Assembly: GCF_000632455.1 (NCBI RefSeq)
Contig: NZ_JFYL01000009.1
Coordinates: 1 to 64,000, forward strand
Source: Acinetobacter sp. Ver3
Lineage (GTDB): Bacteria; Pseudomonadota; Gammaproteobacteria; Pseudomonadales; Moraxellaceae
DNA length: 64,000 nt
Reading direction: 5' to 3'
The notes under the pieces were generated by a model. It did no database searches. It was not told the DNA's origin and saw only the letters and a program-made list of their open reading frames with translations. The position numbers were made by a program, and so were the translations under genes. Each line of letters starts with the position of its first letter. The stretch's first letter is position 1. Shown here piece after piece: positions 26,758 to 36,657 of the stretch.

Positions 26758-27255
26758 ATGAGTAAAAAAGATATTAGCGTAGAAAAAATCGAATCCTTAT
26801 TAGATCGTTTTGGAAATCTAGCAGTTGAGAGCTTCCACTATATTGCGCTCTTTATTATTGGCTGCATGGTAATTTGGTCTGCAGGACATACCGTGATTGA
26901 TATTCTTACGGTAAAACAATATGCAACGATTGATGACATTCTGTTGTTATTTATCTATTTAGAACTAGGTGCGATGGTAGGTATTTATTTTAAGACCAAT
27001 CATATGCCCGTCAGATTTCTGATCTATATCGCCATCACTGCCCTGACACGTCTGTTAATTTCTGATATTCAACATGACCATAAAGCTGATATTGATTTAG
27101 TCATTATTACAGGATCAATTTTAATCCTAGCATTCGCTATATTGGTCGTGCGTTTTGCTTCTTGGAATTTTCCATCAGTGATCCGAGATAAACACCAAGA
27201 TAAACCTTTACCACTTGGAAAAACACCACGCCCTGAAGATGATGAGTTGGCTTAG
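26758..27255 (+). CDS. PsiE-family membrane protein
   Basis: A 165-residue inner membrane protein of the phosphate-starvation-inducible PsiE family. Four hydrophobic segments (about 25-45, 60-80, 85-105, 115-140) and the motif LLLFIYLELGAMVGIYFKTNHMPVRFLIYIAITALTR-like region identify the family. The strong AAAGGAGGAG site supports the ATG at 26758; the earlier in-frame ATG at 26722 has none. The C-terminus is charged and cytoplasmic. The function is unknown; no Pho box was identified. Confidence 0.85.
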   Translation: MSKKDISVEKIESLLDRFGNLAVESFHYIALFIIGCMVIWSAGHTVIDILTVKQYATIDDILLLFIYLELGAMVGIYFKTNHMPVRFLIYIAITALTRLLISDIQHDHKADIDLVIITGSILILAFAILVVRFASWNFPSVIRDKHQDKPLPLGKTPRPEDDELA

Positions 27256-27288
27256 ATAAAAATGGCTTAGACAAATTGGATCAAGCAT

Positions 27289-27756
27289 CTAACGATCATT
27301 TGGCATCTGGATATATCGACCATTTTGGTATATCCAATGCATTCCAACTTGTGGTGCAGGAAGACCATAACGACGCCAATCTGAAATCGGCATATACTGA
27401 CTCATTTCAATAGTACCACCCTGCCCATTTACGAAGCTTGACTGCTTGCTAGAATATGTCGCCGTGGTCGGTAAAGACTGTTGGTAGATCACTGTAATCC
27501 CATTCTGTTGCGGATACGCTGGATAAGGAGGATATGGTCGCTGTAATTGAGGTCTATTCTGAGCAAAACGTGGTTGTTGCAATGGGACTGGCTTACTTAG
27601 ACGATCTGCATTACCAGTATATATTGGAATCTGTGTTGGTTTTACAGGTCTAACCTTAGAACCTTGGTAATTAGCCCAACTATCTGCAAAAGTATGACTC
27701 GTTATTAAAAGAACCACTGAACCCAATAGAGTCTTAACCAATAATGTATTGTTCAT
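27289..27756 (-). CDS. Secreted protein with an RcnB-like C-terminal segment
   Basis: A 155-residue exported protein. A signal peptide ends near SHTFADS (about 25). The middle is rich in Pro, Tyr, Gln and Arg (RPYPPYPAYPQQ). The C-terminal pattern WRRYGLPAPQVGMHWIYQNGRYI resembles the RcnB family, in which W.....LP.P..G..W is typical; RcnB is linked to nickel/cobalt balance. Only this short end matches, so metal function is not claimed. It is convergent with the PsiE-like gene. Confidence 0.65.
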   Translation of the reverse strand: MNNTLLVKTLLGSVVLLITSHTFADSWANYQGSKVRPVKPTQIPIYTGNADRLSKPVPLQQPRFAQNRPQLQRPYPPYPAYPQQNGITVIYQQSLPTTATYSSKQSSFVNGQGGTIEMSQYMPISDWRRYGLPAPQVGMHWIYQNGRYIQMPNDR

Positions 27757-27955
27757 CTCTATTACCTCATTCCAAATTTAAGATTACTTTTATTTTAAAA
27801 ATTCATTCTAAAGCTTAAATATAGATCAATCATGTAGAAATCTTGAACATTATTTAAAATTTTAAATTTAATACTTTAGACCTTTTATTTATCTGCATGA
27901 GTCTGTTTGTAAATCTGCTAGACTAACCATTTTTAACTTTGCGAGATTATCCACC

Positions 27956-28402
27956 GTGCCTGAAATGAGTTTTGATCGCCTGCACCAATTTTTTTGTAAA
28001 GTTCCGAGTGTCCAAGAAAACTTTATCGATTCTTATGGCACTGATGGTGAACATGCATGGTGGTTTAAATTTCAAATCAATATCGACCATGCCTTAGCTT
28101 GGCAAACGGTTCAAGAACTTGGTCATGTATTGAATTACATTTCTAAAAATGAACGCCTACCCACTCAGTTTTTACCTGTGTCTCCTCCACCCTATATGAA
28201 TGGTGAGGCGAAACAATTCTTATCTTGGGTGATTCAGTGTAATCATCCTGATTTTACGCCAGATGTGGTTTGTGATTGGTTAGAAGCACGTTTACCTCAA
28301 CCTGTTGAGGATGAGTCTAAGTGGAAAATTAAAACTGACATTAAAGAGCTCGATCAGATTGATGATAAGGAACTCGATAAATTAGTTCCACCGAATCCAT
28401 AA
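27956..28402 (+). CDS. Hypothetical protein
   Basis: A 148-residue soluble acidic protein I do not recognise. It begins at GTG (27956), or at an in-frame ATG three codons on (27965). It is rich in aromatic residues (AWWFKFQ, WVIQ, WLEARLPQP), has SPPPYMNG in the middle, and a C-terminal charged tail ending VPPNP. There is no signal or membrane segment. It is a single gene convergent with the phospholipase D-like gene, sharing its terminator. Confidence 0.65.
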   Translation: MPEMSFDRLHQFFCKVPSVQENFIDSYGTDGEHAWWFKFQINIDHALAWQTVQELGHVLNYISKNERLPTQFLPVSPPPYMNGEAKQFLSWVIQCNHPDFTPDVVCDWLEARLPQPVEDESKWKIKTDIKELDQIDDKELDKLVPPNP

Positions 28403-28405
28403 ATG

Positions 28406-28435
28406 AAAAAATCCCTCTTTAGAGGGATTTTTTTT
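28406..28435. terminator. Bidirectional terminator
   Basis: Stem AAAAAATCCCTCT / AGAGGGATTTTTT between convergent genes; overlaps the stop codon of the minus-strand gene. Confidence 0.85.
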
Positions 28436-29897
28436 AGAAGGTTGAGAGACCACTCCATTCCATGAATCGATAAATGGCATATTTCATTTTTGAATCTTCT
28501 GCATATTCTGAGTAATCAACACTCATTTGCTTACCCTCTAAATTCATCCAAGCAGTATCAAAATACTGTACTGCATCTTTAAAAACTTGCTGATTTGAAG
28601 AGCCAATAACACGTAAATCAGTTTCTAAATTATAATTTTTCAAATTACGAGCAGTAAAATTAGCCGACCCCAAAATCAGTTCAACCTGATCTGAACTACG
28701 CTTAATAATCATTTTTGAATGGCACTGCTCACCTTGTGTATTACACCAGCGTACGTCTATTCCAGCTTTATAGAGCTCTGTCGCGACAGGACGATTTGGA
28801 ATACCATTTTTAGTACGTCCAAATGCATCTTTGTTCGGGTCTAGTAATACACGAACTTCAACACCGCGTTGGTGAGCTTCAATTAAGGCTTCAATAATTT
28901 TTCGCTCTGATAAATAGAACATTGCCAAATCTATTTTTGCATCAGCACCTTGAGCAGATTCAATCAGTTTCAGCAGTTCATCATATATTGCCTTTTCTGT
29001 CAGTACTTGAACTTGCTGCAACTGTTTATCTTCTGGTACATCTCCCACAATAACCATTGGAATATTTGCTTTAGAAAATAAAGCCACTGATTGTTCAGTT
29101 TTTAAAATATCGACAGCTGTATGCCCTTCGACCACAAGTGCTACATTAGAATGACGTGAGCTTCCATCATGCGGATTCATCGAAGTCACTAGTGTTTTCC
29201 ATCCCTCGGATGTATCCACTATGATGGTTTTACGATGGTTCGCTTTAAAATTAAAAAGATTTAAATAACTTCGAATGGTAATTTTTTCTTCCCCGAAAGG
29301 ATTACTTAACCAACCTTTCTCAGCATTATTTCCTAAACTCTGACAACAAAAATACCAAATGCCCGACCACAGTGGATTCGATGCGCGTAATGGTGATAAA
29401 TCAGTTTCTATGACATCAATTCCTGCTTGTCTGAGTTGTCGATAGTGCTCTGGGATTATTCCACCATAAACTGAATTTATAGGATCAGTGATTAATTTAA
29501 TTTCAATATTCGGTGTTAGACGCTTTTTTTTAATAAGTGCTTGAGTCAGTTCTCGTGTTAATGCGCGATGTTGATTTTGAGACTGACCAGTTTCAGGATT
29601 GAACAGAAACATATCTAACACAATTGTGGTTTGCGCTTGCTCAATAAGATTGAGAATTTCATCAAAAATCTGATGCTGCTGTCGCTGACCAGCCGTGTCT
29701 ATATAAGTTTGGTCTGCTAGGAATTTCACATTTGCATGCCGTAATTTACCGGAGTAATTAAGCCCTTCTGGTAATGGTTTATAAATATGATAAAGCGCTG
29801 AAGCTAAATAGCCAATGGTCAGCATACCAAGAATCAGACCAACATAACGTCGGTTTGACCAATTTAATTTTTGGTGAATTCGTTTAAATAGACGCAT
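28434..29897 (-). CDS. Phospholipase D-like (cardiolipin-synthase-like) membrane protein
   Basis: A 487-residue protein with one N-terminal TM (about 17-38) and two PLD domains. The first HKD motif is complete (NHRKTIIVD). The second, CHSKMIIKR, keeps His and Lys but has Arg in place of the Asp; GSANFTARN follows normally. Cardiolipin synthases and PLDs use both motifs, so the enzyme may be altered. It looks like a relative of ClsC/YmdC-type proteins; substrate unknown. A terminator of znuD lies directly upstream, so it has its own promoter or read-through. Confidence 0.85.
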   Translation of the reverse strand: MRLFKRIHQKLNWSNRRYVGLILGMLTIGYLASALYHIYKPLPEGLNYSGKLRHANVKFLADQTYIDTAGQRQQHQIFDEILNLIEQAQTTIVLDMFLFNPETGQSQNQHRALTRELTQALIKKKRLTPNIEIKLITDPINSVYGGIIPEHYRQLRQAGIDVIETDLSPLRASNPLWSGIWYFCCQSLGNNAEKGWLSNPFGEEKITIRSYLNLFNFKANHRKTIIVDTSEGWKTLVTSMNPHDGSSRHSNVALVVEGHTAVDILKTEQSVALFSKANIPMVIVGDVPEDKQLQQVQVLTEKAIYDELLKLIESAQGADAKIDLAMFYLSERKIIEALIEAHQRGVEVRVLLDPNKDAFGRTKNGIPNRPVATELYKAGIDVRWCNTQGEQCHSKMIIKRSSDQVELILGSANFTARNLKNYNLETDLRVIGSSNQQVFKDAVQYFDTAWMNLEGKQMSVDYSEYAEDSKMKYAIYRFMEWSGLSTF

Positions 29898-29900
29898 AAC

Positions 29901-29936
29901 AAAAAACCTAGTCCGATACTTTCAGACTAGGTTTTA
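29901..29936 (-). terminator. Terminator of znuD
   Basis: Stem AAAACCTAGTC / GACTAGGTTTT, T-rich on the minus strand, immediately upstream of the phospholipase D-like start. Confidence 0.82.
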
Positions 29937-29984
29937 ATTTACCTTTTTTCAAGCATTAAACTGTTTTTAACACTTTGGAGTAAA

Positions 29985-32132
29985 TTAGAATCCGTATTCA
30001 ACACCAACGGTGAAATTACGTCCAATTTGTGGAATATTCGATAAAAATGAATTGTGCGAATAAACCTGATCATCCAACAAGTTATTTGCTTTTAAATAAA
30101 CCCGATAATCGTTGCGATTGTTTAACTGCCCAGCATAAGACACACCAACATTGACCATGTTATAACCTTGGGTTTCTTTTTCAAAGTCAGCAAATTTATC
30201 TTGCTTGAATACATGATAATACTCAGCTAAACCAGACCAACCATCAGCAAAATTGGTTTCCACCTTTGTACCAAGTCGTCCAGCAGGAACACGTGGAGCA
30301 TTTTCCCCCTCTATCTTGCCTCTTACATAATCACCAAACACACTCACCTTGTAAGTATCATTAATTTGATAGCCTAGCTGAGCCTCAGTTCCATAAAAAC
30401 GTGCCTTATCCTGCGTATATTTAAGACCACGTAAATTGCCTTGTTGAGCTAAAGTTGCACCATAAATATAGTCATCAAACCAATTGTGATAAACATGAAC
30501 ATGATAATCGAGCTGATCACCTTCATAATGGAGACCTAACTCTAGATTATTTGATGTTTCCTTATCAATATCTGGATTACCTAGCTCATATGTGTTTGTT
30601 GCAAAATGAAGACCATCTGCATATAACTCTTGAGCTAGCGGTAAACGTTGTTGATGAGACCCCACTAGAGACAACTTATAATTTGGCGCGAACTCCCAAT
30701 TAGCTGCAGCTGATCCTGAAACAGCAGTCCCTGAGTAGTTCTTTTGATTGGAATCGACATCAATTTTTTGATGGTCTACACGAGCGCCCAATTCGACATG
30801 CACAGGACCAAGCTGTTTATGTTCTAGTGCAAATAAACTGTACTTATTGGTTTTTGTATCCGCCATCAGAACATCATGACTATGACCATGATGTTCATGA
30901 TCGTGATCACTATGATCATGGTCACCATGATCAACTTCATCATGGTCATGTCCCTCAGGCGCATTAAGTTTTATTTTTTGCTGAGATGCTTGTACACCTA
31001 CAACACCCTCCCAACCTAACAACGGGATATGAACCAACTCTAAACGACCATCATAGCCCTTACTTTTAAAGTTACTAATAACTTCATTTTCTTCTAGTTC
31101 ATCATGCTCATAATCTGTAAAACTTAAATGAGCTCGCAGCTTTTCAAACCCTTTTAATGGATCATTTAATTCAGTTCGTAGATCATAACGCTCAGATTTT
31201 AAGTCAACCCATGGACCTGCAGCATTTTCGTGTTCATGGTCGTGCGCTGAATTAGGTGGTGGACAATGGAAATGATCTCCATGCAATTCACATCCATGAT
31301 ATTCATGACTATGACCTGGTAATCCATATTTATCTTGTCGATTACTATATGACAGCCCCACAAAACCTCGATCATGGATCCATGAGCCGCCGACATTAAC
31401 TGTTTGACCTTCTGAGAAGGTATTTTCTACACGTTTTGCACTTTCACGATGAGACTCTGTCTCACCCTCATGATGATGTTCAGTGAAGTAACCTTTGAAA
31501 GGGATATAATCATTGGCTTTATGCTTCGTGCCTTCAACACGAAGTGCAAAATTTTCACCTATAGCTGCTGTTACACCTGCACTCGCAAGTTTTTCATCAC
31601 TCCCAGAGTTGTAGCGGACGCCCACTTGCCCCTCTAGACCATTAGCTGGCATTTGTGTCGGTATTTTTTGATCAGTCACGTTGACTAAACCACCCACAGT
31701 TCCAGCTGCGTACAGTAATGTTGAAGGTCCTCGGATAACTTCCACTTGCTTCGCCAAAATAGGATCAACCGTTACGGCATGGTCAGGAGAAAGTGTTGAT
31801 ACATCAGCAGTTTCAGAAGCATGCTGTAAAACTTTTACACGCGGTCCATCTTGGCCACGAATCACAGGACGACTTGCACCTGTTCCATACTGATTAGAAT
31901 AAACACCCAACTCATCGGCTAACGCATCACCTATGGTTGTTGGTCTTTCAGATAATTTTTTTTGATCAATCACATGATCTGCTACAGCGAAGTCAGCAGC
32001 TGTTTGAACCAATGGATGTGCGGTAGAAGAAATTGTATCTAATTGAACATTTTTTTGTTTTTGATCAGCATGTGCTGCGGATGCTATCACTGCCAAGACG
32101 GAGGCAGTAATGATATTTTTATGAAAGTTCAT
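29985..32132 (-). CDS. znuD: ZnuD-like TonB-dependent zinc receptor
   Basis: A 715-residue outer membrane receptor. After a signal (ending AHADQ), the plug has LDTISSTAH (TonB box region), RPVIRGQDGPRVKVLQ and VEVIRGPSTLLYAAGTVGGLVNV; the barrel ends in YGF. Three His-rich loops (HHHEGETESH; a cluster ELHGDHFHCPPP with HDHEHE; and a 25-residue D/H-rich run around HDHSDHDHEHH) match ZnuD, which imports zinc. A Zur-box palindrome lies 35 bases upstream. It is a single gene with its own terminator. Confidence 0.92.
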   Translation of the reverse strand: MNFHKNIITASVLAVIASAAHADQKQKNVQLDTISSTAHPLVQTAADFAVADHVIDQKKLSERPTTIGDALADELGVYSNQYGTGASRPVIRGQDGPRVKVLQHASETADVSTLSPDHAVTVDPILAKQVEVIRGPSTLLYAAGTVGGLVNVTDQKIPTQMPANGLEGQVGVRYNSGSDEKLASAGVTAAIGENFALRVEGTKHKANDYIPFKGYFTEHHHEGETESHRESAKRVENTFSEGQTVNVGGSWIHDRGFVGLSYSNRQDKYGLPGHSHEYHGCELHGDHFHCPPPNSAHDHEHENAAGPWVDLKSERYDLRTELNDPLKGFEKLRAHLSFTDYEHDELEENEVISNFKSKGYDGRLELVHIPLLGWEGVVGVQASQQKIKLNAPEGHDHDEVDHGDHDHSDHDHEHHGHSHDVLMADTKTNKYSLFALEHKQLGPVHVELGARVDHQKIDVDSNQKNYSGTAVSGSAAANWEFAPNYKLSLVGSHQQRLPLAQELYADGLHFATNTYELGNPDIDKETSNNLELGLHYEGDQLDYHVHVYHNWFDDYIYGATLAQQGNLRGLKYTQDKARFYGTEAQLGYQINDTYKVSVFGDYVRGKIEGENAPRVPAGRLGTKVETNFADGWSGLAEYYHVFKQDKFADFEKETQGYNMVNVGVSYAGQLNNRNDYRVYLKANNLLDDQVYSHNSFLSNIPQIGRNFTVGVEYGF

Positions 32133-32166
32133 ACGACAAGCTCAAAATTCGAGAATTTACAATTGT

Positions 32167-32181
32167 TGTTATAATATAACA
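32167..32181. promoter_or_regulatory. Zur-box-like operator upstream of znuD
   Basis: TGTTATAATATAACA is a perfect inverted repeat around a central A and agrees with the gammaproteobacterial Zur pattern, extended by ATTTC on one side (GAAATGTTATA core). It lies over the likely -10 region of the minus-strand promoter, consistent with repression when zinc is plentiful. Confidence 0.75.
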
Positions 32182-32312
32182 TTTCAACCAAACTTCAATC
32201 ATATTTCATTCATTTACTCCAAATTAATTACCTTCATATAATTAAACCAATGGGTTACATATCAATGTTAATCTATAAAATTCGGATAGCATTTTTTTGA
32301 TATATTTCTGCA

Positions 32313-33083
32313 ATGCCCTTTACAATTTCACATGCTGTACTCGCACCAATTTTGCATAAAGCATCGAAAGGAACACTTCCTATTTCTGCTCTAGCAATTG
32401 GTTGCATGGTCCCTGACTTATTTCGTCTTTTTACAGACGAACATATCCAAATCTCACATCAATGGAGCGCATTGCTATATCCCAATTTATTGGTGGGAAT
32501 GGCATTCTGTCTATTGTGGTATGCACTATTACGACCTACTTTTTTTAGATGGATTGGTATTTACAATCCCTTAAAACTCTCGAACTTTAGATCTGTCTTT
32601 CAATTCTTGGTGCTGATCAATATTTCATTAATCTTGGGTATCAGCAGTCATATCCTTTGGGATGGTTTAACTCATGTTGATTACAGAACCTTTGCTTTTC
32701 ATGATCTATTAGCTAAGCAAATCAATCTTTTCGGACAACACTACTCCCTCCATCGAATTTTACAGGTCGGTACCTCTATTATCGTTTTACCCTTTATTTT
32801 ATGGTTTGCAAAACAGTATTTTTGTACTTACCGTCAACCATTCAGAGTAACTCGTTCTATCACTATTTTTGCTGTGGTATCCGTGCTAATTGCAATATTA
32901 GGTGGATTATTTGGATTTATTCATTTCAACTCTAATTACAATACAGCCATTTTAAATGACCTATATGGTTACATTGGCTTCTCAATTAATTATTTCTTTA
33001 GAGGCTTTCTATTGACGTTTGCGATTTGTGCGCTTGTTTTTCAAATCCTAGATCAATTGGAATTATTCGAAGGATCGTCTTAA
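32313..33083 (+). CDS. DUF4184 membrane protein
   Basis: A 256-residue integral membrane protein of the DUF4184 family. It starts MPFTISHAV with His and has GCMVPDLFRL and ILWDGLTH, the His/Asp positions conserved in the family, plus about six hydrophobic segments. The function is not known; the family resembles membrane-bound metal-dependent hydrolases such as YdjM. It is divergent from znuD. Confidence 0.8.
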   Translation: MPFTISHAVLAPILHKASKGTLPISALAIGCMVPDLFRLFTDEHIQISHQWSALLYPNLLVGMAFCLLWYALLRPTFFRWIGIYNPLKLSNFRSVFQFLVLINISLILGISSHILWDGLTHVDYRTFAFHDLLAKQINLFGQHYSLHRILQVGTSIIVLPFILWFAKQYFCTYRQPFRVTRSITIFAVVSVLIAILGGLFGFIHFNSNYNTAILNDLYGYIGFSINYFFRGFLLTFAICALVFQILDQLELFEGSS

Positions 33084-33126
33084 TTTTAAATTTGCATTAA
33101 ATAATAGTGCTTTCATAATCTTCTCC

Positions 33127-33155
33127 TTGTGACTGTAGTCTCAAAGAGGCATAAT
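33127..33155 (+). promoter_or_regulatory. Likely aspS promoter
   Basis: TTGTGA (33127-33132), 17 bases, CATAAT (33150-33155), about 75 bases before the aspS start. Consensus inference. Confidence 0.5.
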
Positions 33156-33230
33156 TCACCCTTTGTATAAAGGCGTTACGCTGTTTACGTATACGCTTTC
33201 ATTAACCCATATAGTTGGATTTTTAACGCT

Positions 33231-35015
33231 ATGATGCGAACTCATTACTGCGGTTCATTAACCGAAGCTCAAATTGATCAAACCGTTACACTTTGCGGAT
33301 GGGTACACCGTCGCCGTGACCATGGTGGTGTAATTTTCCTTGATATGCGTGACCGTGATGGTCTAGTTCAAGTGGTTATTGATCCTGATACACCAGAAGC
33401 TTTCGAAACAGCTGATAAAGCTCGTTCTGAATTTGTATTAAAAATTACTGGTCGTGTTCGCCGTCGTTATGCTGGTACTGAAAATGCCAACATGGTGAGT
33501 GGTCAAATCGAAGTATTAGGTAAAGAAATTGAAGTTCTAGCAGCGTCTGAAACTCCACCATTTCCATTAAATGATGATAATACTAATATTTCAGAAGAAA
33601 TTCGTTTGAAGTATCGTTTCTTGGACATTCGTCGTCCAGAAATGTTAGAGCGTTTACGTTTCCGCTCTAAATTAACAAACCTTATTCGTAACTATTTCGA
33701 AGAAAATGGATTTTTAGACGTTGAAACACCTATTTTGACACGTGCGACTCCTGAGGGTGCGCGTGACTATTTAGTTCCAAGCCGTGTATCAAATGGTAGT
33801 TTCTACGCTCTTCCGCAATCACCACAGTTGTTTAAACAATTGTTAATGGTGGGTGGTATTGATCGTTATTACCAAATTGCTAAATGTTTCCGTGACGAAG
33901 ACTTACGTGCTGATCGTCAGCCTGAATTCACACAAATCGACGTTGAAACATCGTTCATGAGCGACGATGACATCATGGATTTAATGGAACGTTTAACAGT
34001 TAAGATGTTTAAAGAACTTCTTAATGTTCAATTTGATAAGTTCCCACGTATGACCTATGCAGATGCAATGCGCGACTATGCGTCTGACAAGCCTGACTTA
34101 CGTATTCCACTTAAACTCGTTGACGTTGCAGATTTAATGCAAGACGTAGAGTTCAAAGTATTCGCAGGTCCTGCTAAAGACCCTAAAGGTCGTATTGTTG
34201 CGCTTCGCGTACCGGGTGCAGGCTCTCTTCCACGTAGCCAAATCGACGAGTACACTAAGTTTGTAGGTATCTACGGTGCAAAAGGTTTGGCGTATATCAA
34301 AGTTAACGAACTTGAAAAAGGTATCGAAGGCTTACAATCTCCTATCGTGAAATTCATCGAGCCAATCGTGCTTGATCTATTAAAACGTGTGGGTGCTGAA
34401 AATGGCGATATCGTATTCTTCGGTGCAGATAAAGCGAAAGTTGTAAACGATGCAATGGGTGCTTTACGTATCAAAGTCGGTCATGACATGAAGATGGCAA
34501 CTTGCGAGTGGGCACCACTTTGGGTTGTTGATTTCCCAATGTTTGAAGAAACTGATGATGGTAAATGGACCTCTGTTCACCACCCATTCACATTACCAAA
34601 ATCTAGCGTTGAAGAAGTGAAGAATAACCCAGGTGCTGCATTGTCTGTTGCTTACGATATGGTACTTAACGGTACTGAAATCGGTGGTGGTTCGCTTCGT
34701 ATTCATAACTTAGAAATGCAAAAAGCAATTTTTGAAGCATTAGGTATTGGTGAAGAAGAGGCAGAAGAGAAATTCAGCTTCTTATTGAACGCTTTACGTT
34801 ATGGTGCACCTCCACACGGTGGTTTAGCATTCGGTTTAGATCGTCTTGTGATGTTAATGACAGGTGGTTCTTCTATTCGTGATGTGATTGCATTCCCGAA
34901 AACGAAAACTGCGGAATGTCCTTTAACACAAGCTCCTGCACCAGTTGAATCAACTCAACTTCGTGATCTTGGTATTCGCTTACGTGAAAAACCAAAAGCT
35001 GAATCACAAGAATAA
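33231..35015 (+). CDS. aspS: Aspartyl-tRNA synthetase
   Basis: A 594-residue class IIb synthetase charging tRNA-Asp (probably also tRNA-Asn, as in organisms with GatCAB). The N-terminal OB fold has [19 protein letters not shown]; motif 2 is [20 protein letters not shown]; the GAD insertion is in the middle; motif 3 is [13 protein letters not shown]. Length as usual for bacterial AspRS (about 590). Start ATGs at 33231 and 33234 differ by one Met. It marks one border of the outer-core locus. Confidence 0.97.
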   Translation: MMRTHYCGSLTEAQIDQTVTLCGWVHRRRDHGGVIFLDMRDRDGLVQVVIDPDTPEAFETADKARSEFVLKITGRVRRRYAGTENANMVSGQIEVLGKEIEVLAASETPPFPLNDDNTNISEEIRLKYRFLDIRRPEMLERLRFRSKLTNLIRNYFEENGFLDVETPILTRATPEGARDYLVPSRVSNGSFYALPQSPQLFKQLLMVGGIDRYYQIAKCFRDEDLRADRQPEFTQIDVETSFMSDDDIMDLMERLTVKMFKELLNVQFDKFPRMTYADAMRDYASDKPDLRIPLKLVDVADLMQDVEFKVFAGPAKDPKGRIVALRVPGAGSLPRSQIDEYTKFVGIYGAKGLAYIKVNELEKGIEGLQSPIVKFIEPIVLDLLKRVGAENGDIVFFGADKAKVVNDAMGALRIKVGHDMKMATCEWAPLWVVDFPMFEETDDGKWTSVHHPFTLPKSSVEEVKNNPGAALSVAYDMVLNGTEIGGGSLRIHNLEMQKAIFEALGIGEEEAEEKFSFLLNALRYGAPPHGGLAFGLDRLVMLMTGGSSIRDVIAFPKTKTAECPLTQAPAPVESTQLRDLGIRLREKPKAESQE

Positions 35016-35030
35016 CGTTTGTTGATCTAA

Positions 35031-35060
35031 ATAAAAACCCTGCAACTGCAGGGTTTTTAT
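35031..35060 (+). terminator. aspS terminator
   Basis: Stem AAAAACCCTGCA / TGCAGGGTTTTT with a very short loop. Confidence 0.87.
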
Positions 35061-35064
35061 TTCA

Positions 35065-35093
35065 TTGAGATAAACGCTCAAAAATGGCATAAT
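35065..35093 (+). promoter_or_regulatory. Likely promoter of the small membrane protein gene
   Basis: TTGAGA (35065-35070), 17 bases, CATAAT (35088-35093). Confidence 0.45.
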
Positions 35094-35121
35094 CTCAGAA
35101 AATATTTAAGAGTTCATTCAT

Positions 35122-35337
35122 ATGGCTATGCGTCCTGATGTTCGTCGTCATACAATCATTATTATTGTATTTTGCATCGTGCAATGGGCATTTATGCGTT
35201 ATATCTTGAATGAACAATTATTTAACCTCACCACTTATCAGCGTATCGTGTTCTTTAGTACGAGTAGTTTTATTGCCGCATTTGGTTCAATCGCCGCACT
35301 TATTTATATGGTGATTAAAGGAAATGCAGATAAGTAA
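35122..35337 (+). CDS. Small two-helix membrane protein, unknown function
   Basis: A 71-residue protein with two hydrophobic segments (about 10-28 and 43-65) and a basic N-terminus (RPDVRRH), which predicts a cytoplasmic N-terminus and hairpin topology. I do not recognise the family. The preceding promoter candidate and aspS terminator suggest its own transcript. It sits at the border of the outer-core locus, convergent with the last glycosyltransferase. Confidence 0.7.
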   Translation: MAMRPDVRRHTIIIIVFCIVQWAFMRYILNEQLFNLTTYQRIVFFSTSSFIAAFGSIAALIYMVIKGNADK

Positions 35338-35383
35338 TTAAACTTTCTGGCTAGTTAATCGACAAACTTAAATCACAGCATAC

Positions 35384-36613
35384 TCACCTATCTATGTTTT
35401 TGAAATCATCTAATTCCAAAATTTGCTGAGCGAATGTTTGCCAAGATGTTGGTTTATAATTTTGTTTTATTAGTTCTTCTTTTTGCATTATGTACTCTGG
35501 CGTTTCAATTAAAAATTTAAATTTGCTGACCCACTCATTTAATTCATAGGGACTCAAATAATCAATATAATCTCCTCCAGCTTCTGGCAACGAACCTGCG
35601 CTTGAACAAAGACAATATTTTCCAAATGAAAGGCTTTCCGCTACAGGTAAACCATAACCTTCTATGAATGAAGGATATAGTGTAAACCAACAGTTTTTAT
35701 ATAAATTTATTAAATCACTATCAGAAATACCTTCAAGAATTATTATTTTATCTTTCACTCTCGAGTCTAGATCAAATTTATTTAAAAAGCTTTCAACTTT
35801 CCACCCCCGACGACCTACGAAGTAGACTTTTGGTAGATTTTTAACACCATTATTAATCAATTCTAAATACATATTATAAATTAGTTCATGATTTTTTCTT
35901 ACTTCAATTGTTGAAACAAATAATAAATATTTTTCACTAAAAATATTATTAACTAATGAGCCAGGTTCAAGAAAATTTTCTTTACTAAATAAATCACAAC
36001 CCAGTGTTACAGTTTTCATTGGTCTAATATCATAATTATTTTTTTTATAAAAACTAATAAGTTCATTCTTCGTATATTCTGAATTACAATAAAATTTATC
36101 AACCGAATCTGTAACTTGCTTCATATATTTAGTAAATAATTTTACGTTTTGATCTGGAAAAAATTGAGGGAAATTAATGGGAATCAGGTCATGGCAAAGC
36201 AACTTTAATTCTAATTTTATTTTTGATTTTATATGAGAAAAAGCTAGCATTTCACCAGAAATCATATCCTGACCGACAATAATTACAATATCATTGTTAC
36301 TATATGGATAAGTGACCGATTTAAAAAAAAGTTTACATTGAATTAATCTTTTTAAAAAACTTCTTTTTAGCTTAGGATAGAAAGAAAGTTTTGAATTTAA
36401 ATTAACGTGATTATTTTTCAAATCATATATAATTTTTTCGATAACAATATCATTTACTTCAACAAATCCAATTGTTGGATCGTATGTACTAAATCTAATT
36501 TCCAATCCTAATTTTTTTAATTTATATGCATAGACTGTTAGTTCATACTCAGTACGTGCAATTCCACTAAATTTAGAAACCTTTAAAATATTCGACAAGT
36601 TAATCCAAATCAT
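35384..36613 (-). CDS. Glycosyltransferase family 4 (group 1)
   Basis: A 409-residue GT-B retaining transferase. The C-terminal nucleotide-sugar domain has LLFVSTIEVRKNHEL, YFVGRRGWKVE, ILEGISDSDLINLYKNCWFTLYPSFIEGYGLPVAES with the EX7E motif, and then GSLPEAGGDYIDY. It resembles mannosyltransferases of the WbdA/MtfA kind; neighbouring manC makes a mannosyl donor plausible. It is the last gene of the minus-strand outer-core cluster. Codons are strikingly A/T-rich. Confidence 0.88.
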   Translation of the reverse strand: MIWINLSNILKVSKFSGIARTEYELTVYAYKLKKLGLEIRFSTYDPTIGFVEVNDIVIEKIIYDLKNNHVNLNSKLSFYPKLKRSFLKRLIQCKLFFKSVTYPYSNNDIVIIVGQDMISGEMLAFSHIKSKIKLELKLLCHDLIPINFPQFFPDQNVKLFTKYMKQVTDSVDKFYCNSEYTKNELISFYKKNNYDIRPMKTVTLGCDLFSKENFLEPGSLVNNIFSEKYLLFVSTIEVRKNHELIYNMYLELINNGVKNLPKVYFVGRRGWKVESFLNKFDLDSRVKDKIIILEGISDSDLINLYKNCWFTLYPSFIEGYGLPVAESLSFGKYCLCSSAGSLPEAGGDYIDYLSPYELNEWVSKFKFLIETPEYIMQKEELIKQNYKPTSWQTFAQQILELDDFKNIDR

Positions 36614-36657
36614 TTAATGCTCACTCAACAACTGTATACCAAAATTTAAAATATAAT

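Noticed and set aside
30880..30960. Short tandem DNA repeats in znuD as a CRISPR-like or VNTR array
   Set aside because: They are codons of a His/Asp-rich loop in frame; no regular repeat-spacer pattern.
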